A stretch of DNA of 18,160 nucleotides, from contig DVNF01000089.1 in NCBI GenBank assembly GCA_018714575.1, forward strand, positions 1-18,160. Reading direction: 5' to 3'. Shown piece after piece: positions 6,325 through 14,290 of this stretch. Within the stretch, counting starts at the first letter, position 1. Each line of letters begins with the position of its first letter. The translations under genes were made by a program, and so were the position numbers. The notes under the pieces are model-generated. The model worked only from the letters and a program-made list of their open reading frames with translations. It was not told where the DNA came from and did no database searches. Origin of the DNA: Candidatus Stercoripulliclostridium merdigallinarum. Lineage in GTDB: Bacteria > Bacillota > Clostridia > Christensenellales > DTU072.

Positions 6325-9300
6325 TTATTTTATTTTGACGTTTTCGGGTCCTAAGATCCCCTTTAATTCTTTTGCGACGGCGTCAAGGTTACCTACCTTG
6401 GTGCCGTGGGCGTACAACTTTCCGGCGTGTTGGAATTTGACGACGTTTTCGCCGGGATGCGCGGAAAGGACGTCGTTGATGCGTTCCAACTTATCGCGGT
6501 TGGATATATCCTGTTCGCGCAGATTGAAATACAACACTCTGGCGTCGATTTGCGGTTTAGGCTCCGATTCTTTCAACTCCCACGGTTTCAGATCCGAAAC
6601 GTAGATCTTACATTCGTTTTCCCTTAGCGACAGTCTGCCGTGGATCTTTACGAACGAATCCTGTTCCAAATACTTTTTGCCCGTGACCAACGCCCTGGAT
6701 AACATTATACATTCGATATTGTCGTATAGGTCTTCCAACTCGATGACTGCCATTTCCTTGCCGTCTTTGGTGCGTTTCAGAGTGATTTTCGTGATAATGC
6801 CGCCCGTTTTGACGTCCATACCGTCGGTCAAAGGGGAAACTTCCTGTTCGTCTTCTACCATGCCGTCTTCTTCGTCGGAATCTTCGGAAAATTTCGGGAT
6901 CATGGAAGTATTGAAATTAAAAGCCTCGAATTCCTTTTCGTAGCCGTCGAAGATATGCCCCGTCAGGTACATTCCCGTCATTTCCTTTTCTTTCAACAGC
7001 TTTTCGCGCTGACGCAGCTCCGGCATATAATCGTATTCGAAGGGTTTAGCTGCGAAAAATTGCTCCTGACCGCCGAACAGCGAGAACATATCTATTTGAC
7101 CGGTCGCTTCGCGTTGCAACTTTGCTTTGCGCTCCGAATCGATCTCTTTCAACATCCTTTCGTAGTTTGCCAAAAGCGTGGCGCGGGTCATCTTGAAGCA
7201 GTCGAAGGCTCCGCCGTAGATCAGGCTTTCGATAACTCTCTTGTTGACTTGCACACCGGTATTAGACAGGCGTTTGATGAAATCGTACAGGTCGGTAAAT
7301 TCCCCGTCGCGCTCTCGGACCTTTACTATTTCGTCAGTTACGGCGATACCGACGTTTTTGATACAGCCCAAGCCGTAACGGATGGCTCCCGATTCCGGAG
7401 TGAAATAGGATTCCGATTTATTGACGTCGGGCGGCAGCAGGGGGATGTTCATCAGTTTCAACACCGTCATGTATTTTTTGGTGTCGTCGGGTTTGTTGAT
7501 GCGGTTATTCAATACCGCCGCCATAAATTCTGTGGGGTAATACAGCTTATAGAACGCCGTTTCATAGCATAAATACGCGTATGCCGCGGCATGGGATTTG
7601 TTGAACGCGTAGGAAGCGAACGATTCCATTTCTTTAAAAATGGTTTCGGCGACGTCGGCGCTGATACCGTTCGCTACGCAACCGGGGATCAGGACGTTGC
7701 CGTCCTTGTCCTTTTTGCCGTTGATGAACTTGTCGCGCTCGATAGGGATCTTTTCGATCTTTTTCTTACTGATTATCGAACGGAAGTTATCCGCGTCCGT
7801 CATCGTGTAACCTGCAAGGGCGCGTGTGATCATCATTGCCTGTTCCTGATAGACGATGATACCGCTGGTAACGTCCAGGATAGGCTTTAACTCGGGCGTG
7901 TGATAATGAATGGATTCGGGGTTTCTGCGGTTTGCAAGGAACTTGTCGATATCCTTCAAAGGACCGGGGCGGTACAAAGCTATTCCGGCTATGATGTCTT
8001 CCATACAGGTCGGTTTCAACTTTGTCAGGAAGCGTTTCATGCCCTCGCCTTCCAATTGGAAAACGGCGTCCGTTTGTCCGGCGGCTATCAATTCGTAGAC
8101 GGCGGGGTCTTCGTAGCCTATTACCGAAAAGTCGATATTTTTCCCCGTGGCTTTCAGCACGTAATCGTGAGCCATTTTTATATCGGTCAACGTCATCAGC
8201 GCCAAAAAGTCCATCTTTAACAATCCCAGACCTTCGACTTCGATCATATCGAATTGCGTGGTGATCTCGTCGCCGTTCTTTGCCAAAGGAATGGTATCTA
8301 TTGCGGGGTAGCGGTAAATAACGACGCCTGCCGCGTGAATGGACGTATTTCTGGGCATGCCCTCTATCTTGGCGGCTATATCGATGACTTTTTTGACCTG
8401 CGGATCGGTGTTGTACAATTCGTACAGGTCGTTTACCAGATAGGGTCCGTCGGGATCGATCAAATCGGGGATATGGACTTTTTTGTCGTTTTCACCGAAG
8501 TTTCCTATGCCTTTGGTCATCTTCGTAACTTCGGCAAAGGGCAAGCGGAAGACTCTGGCAACGTCTTTTATGGCTTGCTTTTTCTTCATCTTACCGAAGG
8601 TGATTATCTGCGAAATACGGTTGTCGCCGTACTTTTCTTTTACGTACTGAATGACTTCGCCGCGGCGGTTGTAGCAGATATCGATGTCGAAGTCGGGCAT
8701 CGAAGTGCGGTCCTTGTTCAGGAACCTTTCGAAAATCAGGTTATACCTTAACGGTTCGATATCGGTAATGCCTATGGCGTAAGCGACTATGCTGCCTACG
8801 CCGGAACCGCGGCCTTTGCCGATAGGGATGTCATGAGCTTTTGCCCAGAAAATAAAGTCCCATACGATCAAATAATAGTCGGGAAAGCCCATCGAAATAA
8901 TGACGTCCAATTCGGTTTCGGCGCGTTCGCGGATCTCGTCCGTAATAGTGCCGTAGCGGCGTTCCAAACCTTCGTAGGTCAGTTTTCTGAGGTATTCCTG
9001 CGGAGTCAGGTTGTCGGGACATATATAATCGGGTACCTGATAATGCTTAGGCGGTAACTCAAACAGGCATTTTTCGGCAATTTCGTAAGGGACGTCCACC
9101 GCTTCGGGACAGTCGGGGAAAAGCTTTAACATTTCCTCTCTGGTCTTCAGGTAGAAGGAATCGTTCGGCAGCCATTTCATTCTGTTGGTTTCGTCCTGGA
9201 ACGAAGCCGTGCCGATACACAGCACGATGTCGTGCATCTCGGCGTCCTCTTTTAAAATGTAGTGGACGTCGTTTGTAGCGACGCATTTTACGCCGATCTC

Positions 9301-9924
9301 CTTTGCAAGGCGGATCAGCTGCGGCAGTACGCGCAGTTCTTCTTCCAGCCCGTGGTTTTGTACCTCTATATAAAAATCGCCGTCGTCGAACATCGACTTC
9401 AATTCTTCGGCGTAAGCTTTGGCTCCGTCATAGTCGCCTGCCAAAAGACGTTGGGGAACGGCGCCCGCGATACATGCGGACAGGCAAATCAGGTCTTTAG
9501 AATGTTGGCGCAGTAAATTCAGATCGATCCTGGGTTTGTAGTAAAAACCGTCTATCCAGGCATAAGAATTCAATTTAGCAAGGTTTTTATAGCCGTTATA
9601 ATTTTTTGCCAGCAAAATCAAGTGATAATATTTTCTTTCGTCGGGTTTGGCTTCGCGTGAATGCATATCGTCCGCGACGTAAAATTCACAGCCGATGATA
9701 GGGCGGATACCCGCTTCTTTGCAAAGATTATTGAACTTTATCGTGGCGTACATGTTGCCGTGATCGGTCATGGCAAGCGCGGGCATATTCAATGCCTTTG
9801 CCGTTTTTACCAACGTTTTCAGCGGCGCCGCTCCGTCCAACAGCGAATATTCGGTGTGCACGTGTAAATGTATAAAATCACCCGTCAAAGGCGTTGTCTT
9901 GTTTTCCGGTGAGGTGTTTTCCAT
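6325..9924 (-). CDS. dnaE: DNA polymerase III alpha subunit, DnaE type
   Basis: Replicative C-family polymerase of 1199 residues. The N-terminal PHP domain has all nine metal-ligand positions: His21 and His23 (HLHVHTEYS), Asp30, His55 (MTDHGN), Glu80 (IGCEFY), His101, Cys151 (LSACIAG), Asp219 and His221 (TNDVHY). The palm has GKGRGSGVGS, then Asp411 and Asp413 in MPDFDID, and the third Asp in LLKMDFLALMTL. Near the C-terminus come a helix-hairpin-helix region (NKRVIESLIYGGAFD), a clamp-binding motif QIDMF, an acidic linker and an OB-fold (GGIITKITLKRTKDG). There is no inserted exonuclease domain, so it is DnaE, not PolC. In Bacillota DnaE usually works beside PolC and extends primers; whether PolC exists here is unknown. 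An AAGGA site lies 7 bases before the ATG, 3 bases after the whiA stop. Confidence 0.97.
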   Translation of the reverse strand: MENTSPENKTTPLTGDFIHLHVHTEYSLLDGAAPLKTLVKTAKALNMPALAMTDHGNMYATIKFNNLCKEAGIRPIIGCEFYVADDMHSREAKPDERKYYHLILLAKNYNGYKNLAKLNSYAWIDGFYYKPRIDLNLLRQHSKDLICLSACIAGAVPQRLLAGDYDGAKAYAEELKSMFDDGDFYIEVQNHGLEEELRVLPQLIRLAKEIGVKCVATNDVHYILKEDAEMHDIVLCIGTASFQDETNRMKWLPNDSFYLKTREEMLKLFPDCPEAVDVPYEIAEKCLFELPPKHYQVPDYICPDNLTPQEYLRKLTYEGLERRYGTITDEIRERAETELDVIISMGFPDYYLIVWDFIFWAKAHDIPIGKGRGSGVGSIVAYAIGITDIEPLRYNLIFERFLNKDRTSMPDFDIDICYNRRGEVIQYVKEKYGDNRISQIITFGKMKKKQAIKDVARVFRLPFAEVTKMTKGIGNFGENDKKVHIPDLIDPDGPYLVNDLYELYNTDPQVKKVIDIAAKIEGMPRNTSIHAAGVVIYRYPAIDTIPLAKNGDEITTQFDMIEVEGLGLLKMDFLALMTLTDIKMAHDYVLKATGKNIDFSVIGYEDPAVYELIAAGQTDAVFQLEGEGMKRFLTKLKPTCMEDIIAGIALYRPGPLKDIDKFLANRRNPESIHYHTPELKPILDVTSGIIVYQEQAMMITRALAGYTMTDADNFRSIISKKKIEKIPIERDKFINGKKDKDGNVLIPGCVANGISADVAETIFKEMESFASYAFNKSHAAAYAYLCYETAFYKLYYPTEFMAAVLNNRINKPDDTKKYMTVLKLMNIPLLPPDVNKSESYFTPESGAIRYGLGCIKNVGIAVTDEIVKVRERDGEFTDLYDFIKRLSNTGVQVNKRVIESLIYGGAFDCFKMTRATLLANYERMLKEIDSERKAKLQREATGQIDMFSLFGGQEQFFAAKPFEYDYMPELRQREKLLKEKEMTGMYLTGHIFDGYEKEFEAFNFNTSMIPKFSEDSDEEDGMVEDEQEVSPLTDGMDVKTGGIITKITLKRTKDGKEMAVIELEDLYDNIECIMLSRALVTGKKYLEQDSFVKIHGRLSLRENECKIYVSDLKPWELKESEPKPQIDARVLYFNLREQDISNRDKLERINDVLSAHPGENVVKFQHAGKLYAHGTKVGNLDAVAKELKGILGPENVKIK

Positions 9925-9927
9925 TAT

Positions 9928-10908
9928 TTAATCCTTTACGGCTTCGCTTAGATCTAACAGCCGTTTTAATCTGTGGTTTACCGCGCCGCGGTTGGGGTGA
10001 CCGGGAATGATCTCGGTCAGTTCGTTTAACGTGGCGTCGGGGTTATTCAGCCTGGCGGCGGCGACGTCTTGTAACGACGCGTCCAAAGAATCCAAAATGC
10101 CGGCGCGCTTTAATTTGTCTATCGCCTCCAACTGCTTTACGGCGGCGTTGACGGTCTTTGAAATGTTTGCGGCTTCGCAGTTCGAATAACGGTTGGAATT
10201 GTTTTTCAACAGTCTGTACAGCATGATGTTTTGCAGTTCCAACATACCGCTGACGGCGTGCATACGGGTCAGCATATCCGAAATCTTTTCGGCGTCTTTT
10301 ATATAAGCCGAATAGTTTTCGCCGCGCTTTCTTACTTTTGCGTTGGCGTCATAGCCGTTCAACAGATCCGCCATGAACTTCGCCTGCGCTTCCGAGGAAA
10401 AGTTGAATCCCATGTAATAGCCGGAGCTTTTGCCGTCGCTTGCTTCTTTCGGAGCCGACAGCGTGCCGCAGGACACGAAAGCTCCCATCAAATAGCTGAT
10501 TTTACAACAGCTTTTTTCGATGACGTACGGGGGGCACAGCGCGTCAGGCACGGACGGAGGAGGTAAGATACCCGCTTCGACCAGCTTGTCGTAGACTCCG
10601 TCCGAATGTTTCAAATCGAATTCGAACAATTCGTCGGGACCCAGCTTGTTGGCGTAAGAGTGCAATTTGACTTCGGGTTCGACGGCAGTTATCGATTTTA
10701 CGATGGCTACGCATTTTTGTATCAGCTCGTGGTCTGCGCCTGTAACGGTGACTCCGTAATCGGCGGATTTAATGTAAAATGTACCGCTGCCGCGACAAAC
10801 GGCGCATAAAAAAGCTCTTCTGCAACAGCTTGCGGAAATTTTTTGAGTTACTATTTCCTTTTTCACCAAGGCGCCCAACGACTTCGGCGCCTCTGTTTTT
10901 TCAGTCAT
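9928..10908 (-). CDS. whiA: WhiA family DNA-binding regulator
   Basis: WhiA is a conserved Gram-positive protein combining a degenerate LAGLIDADG homing-endonuclease fold with a C-terminal helix-turn-helix; it influences sporulation in actinomycetes, and division and chromosome segregation in Bacillus. At 326 residues this is family length. The N-terminus LGALVKKEI followed by CCRRAFLCAV is typical. The C-terminus shows DVAAARLNNPDATLNELTEI and GAVNHRLKRLLDL, the HTH recognition region. The usual GSI-like turn after the first helix reads CRGSGTF, a mild departure. The ATG overlaps the murB end by 8 bases, with AGGGA about 4 bases upstream. The murB-whiA-dnaE order fits the clostridial arrangement, except that rapZ and yvcK are missing between murB and whiA. 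Confidence 0.95.
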   Translation of the reverse strand: MTEKTEAPKSLGALVKKEIVTQKISASCCRRAFLCAVCRGSGTFYIKSADYGVTVTGADHELIQKCVAIVKSITAVEPEVKLHSYANKLGPDELFEFDLKHSDGVYDKLVEAGILPPPSVPDALCPPYVIEKSCCKISYLMGAFVSCGTLSAPKEASDGKSSGYYMGFNFSSEAQAKFMADLLNGYDANAKVRKRGENYSAYIKDAEKISDMLTRMHAVSGMLELQNIMLYRLLKNNSNRYSNCEAANISKTVNAAVKQLEAIDKLKRAGILDSLDASLQDVAAARLNNPDATLNELTEIIPGHPNRGAVNHRLKRLLDLSEAVKD

Positions 10909-11800
10909 ATTTCCCTATAATTTCGATTTCGTCCTCTGCCGAGATCCCGAATTTTCTGTAGACCACGTCGTGAGCGAGTCGTTTCAGTTTGATGTAATCC
11001 GCGGCGGTGCCGCCCCCTCTGTTTACGATAAAGCCCGCATGTTTTTCGGAAATTTCGGCACCGCCGACGCGTGTGCCTTTCAATCCGGCTTTATCTATGT
11101 AATAACCCATTCCGACTCCTAAGTTAGTGCGTTTGAATACCGAGCCCAAGGAGGGGAATGACGGTTGCGTCTTTCTGCGTTCGTTCAGGAAATGTTCGGA
11201 TACCTTGCGGACTTTGTCGGAATGTTCGCCGTCGATGACCGCTTCGAGTATTATTTTTCCGCGGAAAGTGTCCCCGGAAGTGCGGTAACCGTAATCTATG
11301 TCCCGGCGTTTTATTACCGAAACGTTGCCGGTTTGACAATCGAATACGGTGACTTCGGAAATAATATCCGCCATTTCCTTTCCGAAAGAACCGGCGTTGG
11401 CTTTTGCCATACCGCCTATGGAAGCCGGTATCCCGGACAGCTCCTCTAATCCCGAAACGTCGTTTTCGGCGGCGCACTCCATGGCGCGTTTCAACGAAAC
11501 GCCGCTGCCCAAAACCAGTCGATTGCCCCGAACGCTTAAATTCCGAAAGCCGATGGAAGAAATAAATATCCCGTCGTAGCCGTTATCGGAAATCAACAGG
11601 TTCGATCCAAGGCCGAAAGGCATATACGGAACGCCGAATTCTGTTGCCAGGGCGGTCAAAGCTTTCAGCGCCGAAACCGATTCGGGATAGGCTACTATTT
11701 TTACTGCGCCGCCTCCGCGATACGCCGAAAGCTCTTTCCCCGAAAGGTTTTCTTTGAACGGAATTTTTGCCGCGATAAGTCTGTCAAACAGGTCTAACAT
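10901..11800 (-). CDS. murB: UDP-N-acetylenolpyruvoylglucosamine reductase
   Basis: FAD enzyme that reduces UDP-GlcNAc-enolpyruvate with NADPH to UDP-MurNAc, the second committed step of peptidoglycan synthesis. It has 299 residues, the size of type II MurB. FAD-binding elements are GLGSNLLISD (63-72) and GIPASIGGMAKANAGSFG (about 123-140). Active-site residues are Arg163 in GYRTS, Ser220 in LGSVFKR (the proton donor) and a Glu near 291 in DEIEIIG. The loop-less pattern with Ser as acid marks type II, common in Bacillota. It follows the YkvI-like gene after 6 bases; its SD (AGGGGAAA) lies inside the end of that gene, about a dozen bases from the ATG, a rather long spacing. Confidence 0.96.
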   Translation of the reverse strand: MLDLFDRLIAAKIPFKENLSGKELSAYRGGGAVKIVAYPESVSALKALTALATEFGVPYMPFGLGSNLLISDNGYDGIFISSIGFRNLSVRGNRLVLGSGVSLKRAMECAAENDVSGLEELSGIPASIGGMAKANAGSFGKEMADIISEVTVFDCQTGNVSVIKRRDIDYGYRTSGDTFRGKIILEAVIDGEHSDKVRKVSEHFLNERRKTQPSFPSLGSVFKRTNLGVGMGYYIDKAGLKGTRVGGAEISEKHAGFIVNRGGGTAADYIKLKRLAHDVVYRKFGISAEDEIEIIGKYD

Positions 11801-11806
11801 ATTATA

Positions 11807-12697
11807 TCAATTTCCCCTTTTTTTTACAAGGATTTTTTTAGTTACAAACAGGGTAGACAAAGCCGGTATGCCTGCCGCCGACACAGCCATCAGCGGATAT
11901 ATGAAGGTCAGGATATTTTTTATCCCGATACACGATAACGCCAGCGCGACAGCCGCGGTCATCAATCTGCGGTCGAATGTATCCGCGGCGGCGTTCAACT
12001 GCGCTCCGCCGGAGGTTACGCCGGCAGACAGCACTGCGATCGCCGAGATAACAAAGCCTGCTCCTATAGCTCCCGGATCGGAAATCAGTCTGCCGTTTTC
12101 GCCGATAGCCGATAAAAACAGGAATACCGTCAGCGTGAACAGAACTGCGATGACACAGGCGGTCAATATAATTTTATTCGGACGCATCGCCTTTATTTCC
12201 GCCGAAACGGCGAAGGAGGGTACGACCGCGCTCATTACGGCATAGCCGACGGCGGCGGCGTCTACCGGAGCGGCACCCGGCGCCGGCTCCGAACCGACGG
12301 CGGCCAATACTGCCGCTGTCAGGGCGAACGCCACGGAAGCCGTCGCTCCGATCTTTATGAATTTTTGTTTCGACGTCAAAGCCAATGCGGCTAACGCCGT
12401 TAGCGGAGCTAAAGGAATACCGAACAAAACTTTTCCCGTTTCGTTTGCTACCGCAAAGGTAGCGGACAGCGAGAAAAAGGAAAATATCTTTATCAGGACG
12501 CGCGTATAAGGGGAGTCGAAGTCGTTTAAACGTGCCGAAAAGGAATAGACTATAAAGCCTGCCGCGAATATTATCGCAATCAGAATTATTCCGAAAGGGC
12601 TTTTCCCCGCGAAGAACCGTGCGACTTCCGCGCCCGAAACAAATCCCGCGCCCAGGAAAGCTCCCATGAAAACTATTGCGACTTTTATTACGTCCAT
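11807..12697 (-). CDS. YkvI-family membrane protein, putative transporter
   Basis: A hydrophobic protein of 296 residues with about nine to ten predicted membrane segments, judged by eye. The N-terminus AIVFMGAFLGAGFVSGAEVARFF is cut here to its core, GAFLGAGFVSGAEV, which matches the YkvI family, a distant branch of the LeuT/APC transporter fold with a broken first helix around GAGF-SG. A loop with GSEPAPGAAPVDAA lies mid-protein, and the C-terminus ends in a basic tail KKILVKKRGN. Substrate and physiological role are unknown for the family. It sits between the ABC transporter genes and murB on the same strand; whether it works with either is not shown. Its start codon lies at the foot of an 11-bp hairpin (separate entry) that covers the only SD-like sequence. 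Confidence 0.8.
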   Translation of the reverse strand: MDVIKVAIVFMGAFLGAGFVSGAEVARFFAGKSPFGIILIAIIFAAGFIVYSFSARLNDFDSPYTRVLIKIFSFFSLSATFAVANETGKVLFGIPLAPLTALAALALTSKQKFIKIGATASVAFALTAAVLAAVGSEPAPGAAPVDAAAVGYAVMSAVVPSFAVSAEIKAMRPNKIILTACVIAVLFTLTVFLFLSAIGENGRLISDPGAIGAGFVISAIAVLSAGVTSGGAQLNAAADTFDRRLMTAAVALALSCIGIKNILTFIYPLMAVSAAGIPALSTLFVTKKILVKKRGN

Positions 12698-12699
12698 GC

Positions 12700-12728
12700 C
12701 CGTCCCCGAAAAATCTATTCGGGAACGG
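12700..12728 (-). promoter_or_regulatory. Hairpin covering the ribosome site of the YkvI-like gene
   Basis: Read on the minus strand, CCGTTCCCGAA pairs with TTCGGGGACGG across a 7-base loop. The one imperfect pair is a U-G wobble on this strand and a C-A mismatch on the other, so the RNA would be from the minus strand. The 3' arm contains GGGGA, 5 bases before the ATG at 12697, the only SD candidate. No U tract follows, so it is not a normal intrinsic terminator. Translational control is inferred; coupling from the upstream permease gene, which ends 35 bases before the hairpin, is possible. Confidence 0.5.
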
Positions 12729-12762
12729 ACGCGTTTATTCTATAAAGTTAAATTAAAAGAAG

Positions 12763-13551
12763 TTAAAAGTATTTAGACACGATTTTTTCCAACAGCTGTA
12801 CCGCAAGATACATCACCGTAGCCAGCACGGACAGGATGACAGTGGAAGCCATGACCAGATCCAACCTGAACACTTGTCCGCCGTATACCAACAGGTACCC
12901 CAGACCTTCGCGGGAAACCAGGTATTCGCCCATGATCGTTCCGACCCAGCTTAATCCGACGTTGATTTTCAATATCGACAGGATGTTCGGAATGTTCTGC
13001 GGCAGCACCAGCTTTAAAAATATCTGTCGCTTATTTGCGCCCATCGAACGCAGCAAGTCGATTTTTTCGGAATCGACCGAATTGAAACCTTGCAGAGCCG
13101 ATATGACGGTAATGATCAGCGAGATCATCAACGCCATAGTTATGATGGCGGCTTTTCCGGCGCCTACCCAGATTATTATTAGAGGTCCCAGGGCGATTTT
13201 AGGCAGGGAATTCAGCACCACCACATACGGTTCCGTGACGCGTCTTAGGAAATCGTTCCACCACAACGCCACTGCTATCAAAGTACCCAGGGCGGTGGAC
13301 AACAGAAAGCTGACCACCGTTTCCCATAACGAAGCGAACGAATGCGTAAACAGTTCCCCGGACGAATACAGCGAGGCGATACTCTTTGCCACTCTGGACG
13401 GGCTGGAGGTAATAAACGGGTCCGCCCATTCCAGATAAGCAGACAGCTCCCACAAACCTAATAAGAGTATAAGGACGCCGAATTGAGTAATTCGGATAAC
13501 CAATTTACGGATTTTAGCTTTTTTCAGGTATAGCCTGTGTTCCTCACTCAT
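12763..13551 (-). CDS. ABC transporter permease, SsuC/ThiX-like
   Basis: Inner-membrane permease of the BPD_transp_1 family that forms the channel for the neighbouring ATPase and binding protein. I prefer the ATG at 13551 to the in-frame GTG at 13554: the GGAGG site is then 6 bases upstream and the protein begins MSEEHRLYLKK, giving 262 residues. About six membrane segments are visible after a basic N-terminal helix. The EAA-type coupling loop reads LLRSMGANKRQIFLKLVLPQ, as in the nitrate, sulfonate and thiamine-precursor uptake group. The start overlaps the ATPase gene by 8 bases. The stop is followed by 65 bases before the YkvI-like gene, with no intrinsic terminator, so read-through is likely. 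Confidence 0.93.
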   Translation of the reverse strand: MSEEHRLYLKKAKIRKLVIRITQFGVLILLLGLWELSAYLEWADPFITSSPSRVAKSIASLYSSGELFTHSFASLWETVVSFLLSTALGTLIAVALWWNDFLRRVTEPYVVVLNSLPKIALGPLIIIWVGAGKAAIITMALMISLIITVISALQGFNSVDSEKIDLLRSMGANKRQIFLKLVLPQNIPNILSILKINVGLSWVGTIMGEYLVSREGLGYLLVYGGQVFRLDLVMASTVILSVLATVMYLAVQLLEKIVSKYF

Positions 13552-14290
13552 CACCCACCTCCATGTCCGAAAAAATAGTTTTAAAGTATTCGGAAAAGCC
13601 TCTTTGTTCGCGCCGTCGGGTAGGTGGAGCCGTGCGGTCCAAATCGATCTTATACACGGCTTTCACGGTAGCGGGGCGCTTTGTCAACAACACCACGGTG
13701 TCGGCAATCGATATAGCTTCGGATATATCGTGCGTGACCATGACGCAACTCTTTTTTTCGGAAGACAGGATCTTCCACACGTCGTCCGACACGTACAGAC
13801 GCGTTTGGAAATCCAATGCCGAAAAGGGTTCGTCCAGCAAAGTCAGTTGCGGATTGGAAACCAGGGTTCTGATCAAAGCCGCTCTTTGGCGCATGCCTCC
13901 GGACAGCGCGGAGGGCCGCTTCTTTTTGAACTCGCCCAAGCCGTATTTATCCAGCAGCTCCGTGGCGTAAGCTGTCGCGGCGGCGCGGTCGTGCTTGCCG
14001 ATCTCTGCCGAAAGAGTGACGTTTTTCAATATGCTGCGCCATTCGAACAGCTGATCGCGTTGCGGCATGTAAGAAACACGCACGTCTTTCGGCTTTTCGA
14101 TACTGCCTTTCGAAGGGGCGATCAAACCCGCCATTATCTTTAACAGCGTCGTTTTTCCCGAACCCGAAGGTCCGACAATAGCGGTAAATTCGCCCTCCCG
14201 AACGGTCAGGTTGACTTCCTTTATCGCCTCCGTTTCCCCGTCCAAGGAGTGATAAATATAGGAAATGTCGACTAGTTCTAAAAGGTTCAT
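13544..14290 (-). CDS. ABC transporter ATPase, SsuB/ThiZ-like
   Basis: Cytoplasmic ATPase of an import ABC transporter, 248 residues, the usual length for this group. Walker A is GPSGSGKT (40-47), the Q-loop Gln77 lies in YMPQRDQLFEW, the signature is LSGGMRQR (129-136), Walker B is LTLLDE (149-154), the D-loop is SALD, and the switch His187 is in VTHD. All catalytic residues are intact. The motif DEPFSALDFQTR and the short C-terminus with no regulatory domain are typical of nitrate/sulfonate/taurine/thiamine-precursor transporters. The ATG overlaps the binding-protein stop in an ATGA, and the 3' end overlaps the permease, so the three are translated as one unit. Confidence 0.96.
   Translation of the reverse strand: MNLLELVDISYIYHSLDGETEAIKEVNLTVREGEFTAIVGPSGSGKTTLLKIMAGLIAPSKGSIEKPKDVRVSYMPQRDQLFEWRSILKNVTLSAEIGKHDRAAATAYATELLDKYGLGEFKKKRPSALSGGMRQRAALIRTLVSNPQLTLLDEPFSALDFQTRLYVSDDVWKILSSEKKSCVMVTHDISEAISIADTVVLLTKRPATVKAVYKIDLDRTAPPTRRREQRGFSEYFKTIFSDMEVGDE

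Noticed and set aside
6955..7572. Open frames on the + strand inside dnaE, including this 205-codon one
   Set aside because: They are all shadows of dnaE, which is intact over 1199 codons with every motif in order.
12698..12762. Intrinsic terminator after the ABC permease gene
   Set aside because: The hairpin is GC-rich, but it is followed by GCATG rather than a U tract and contains the next gene's ribosome site.
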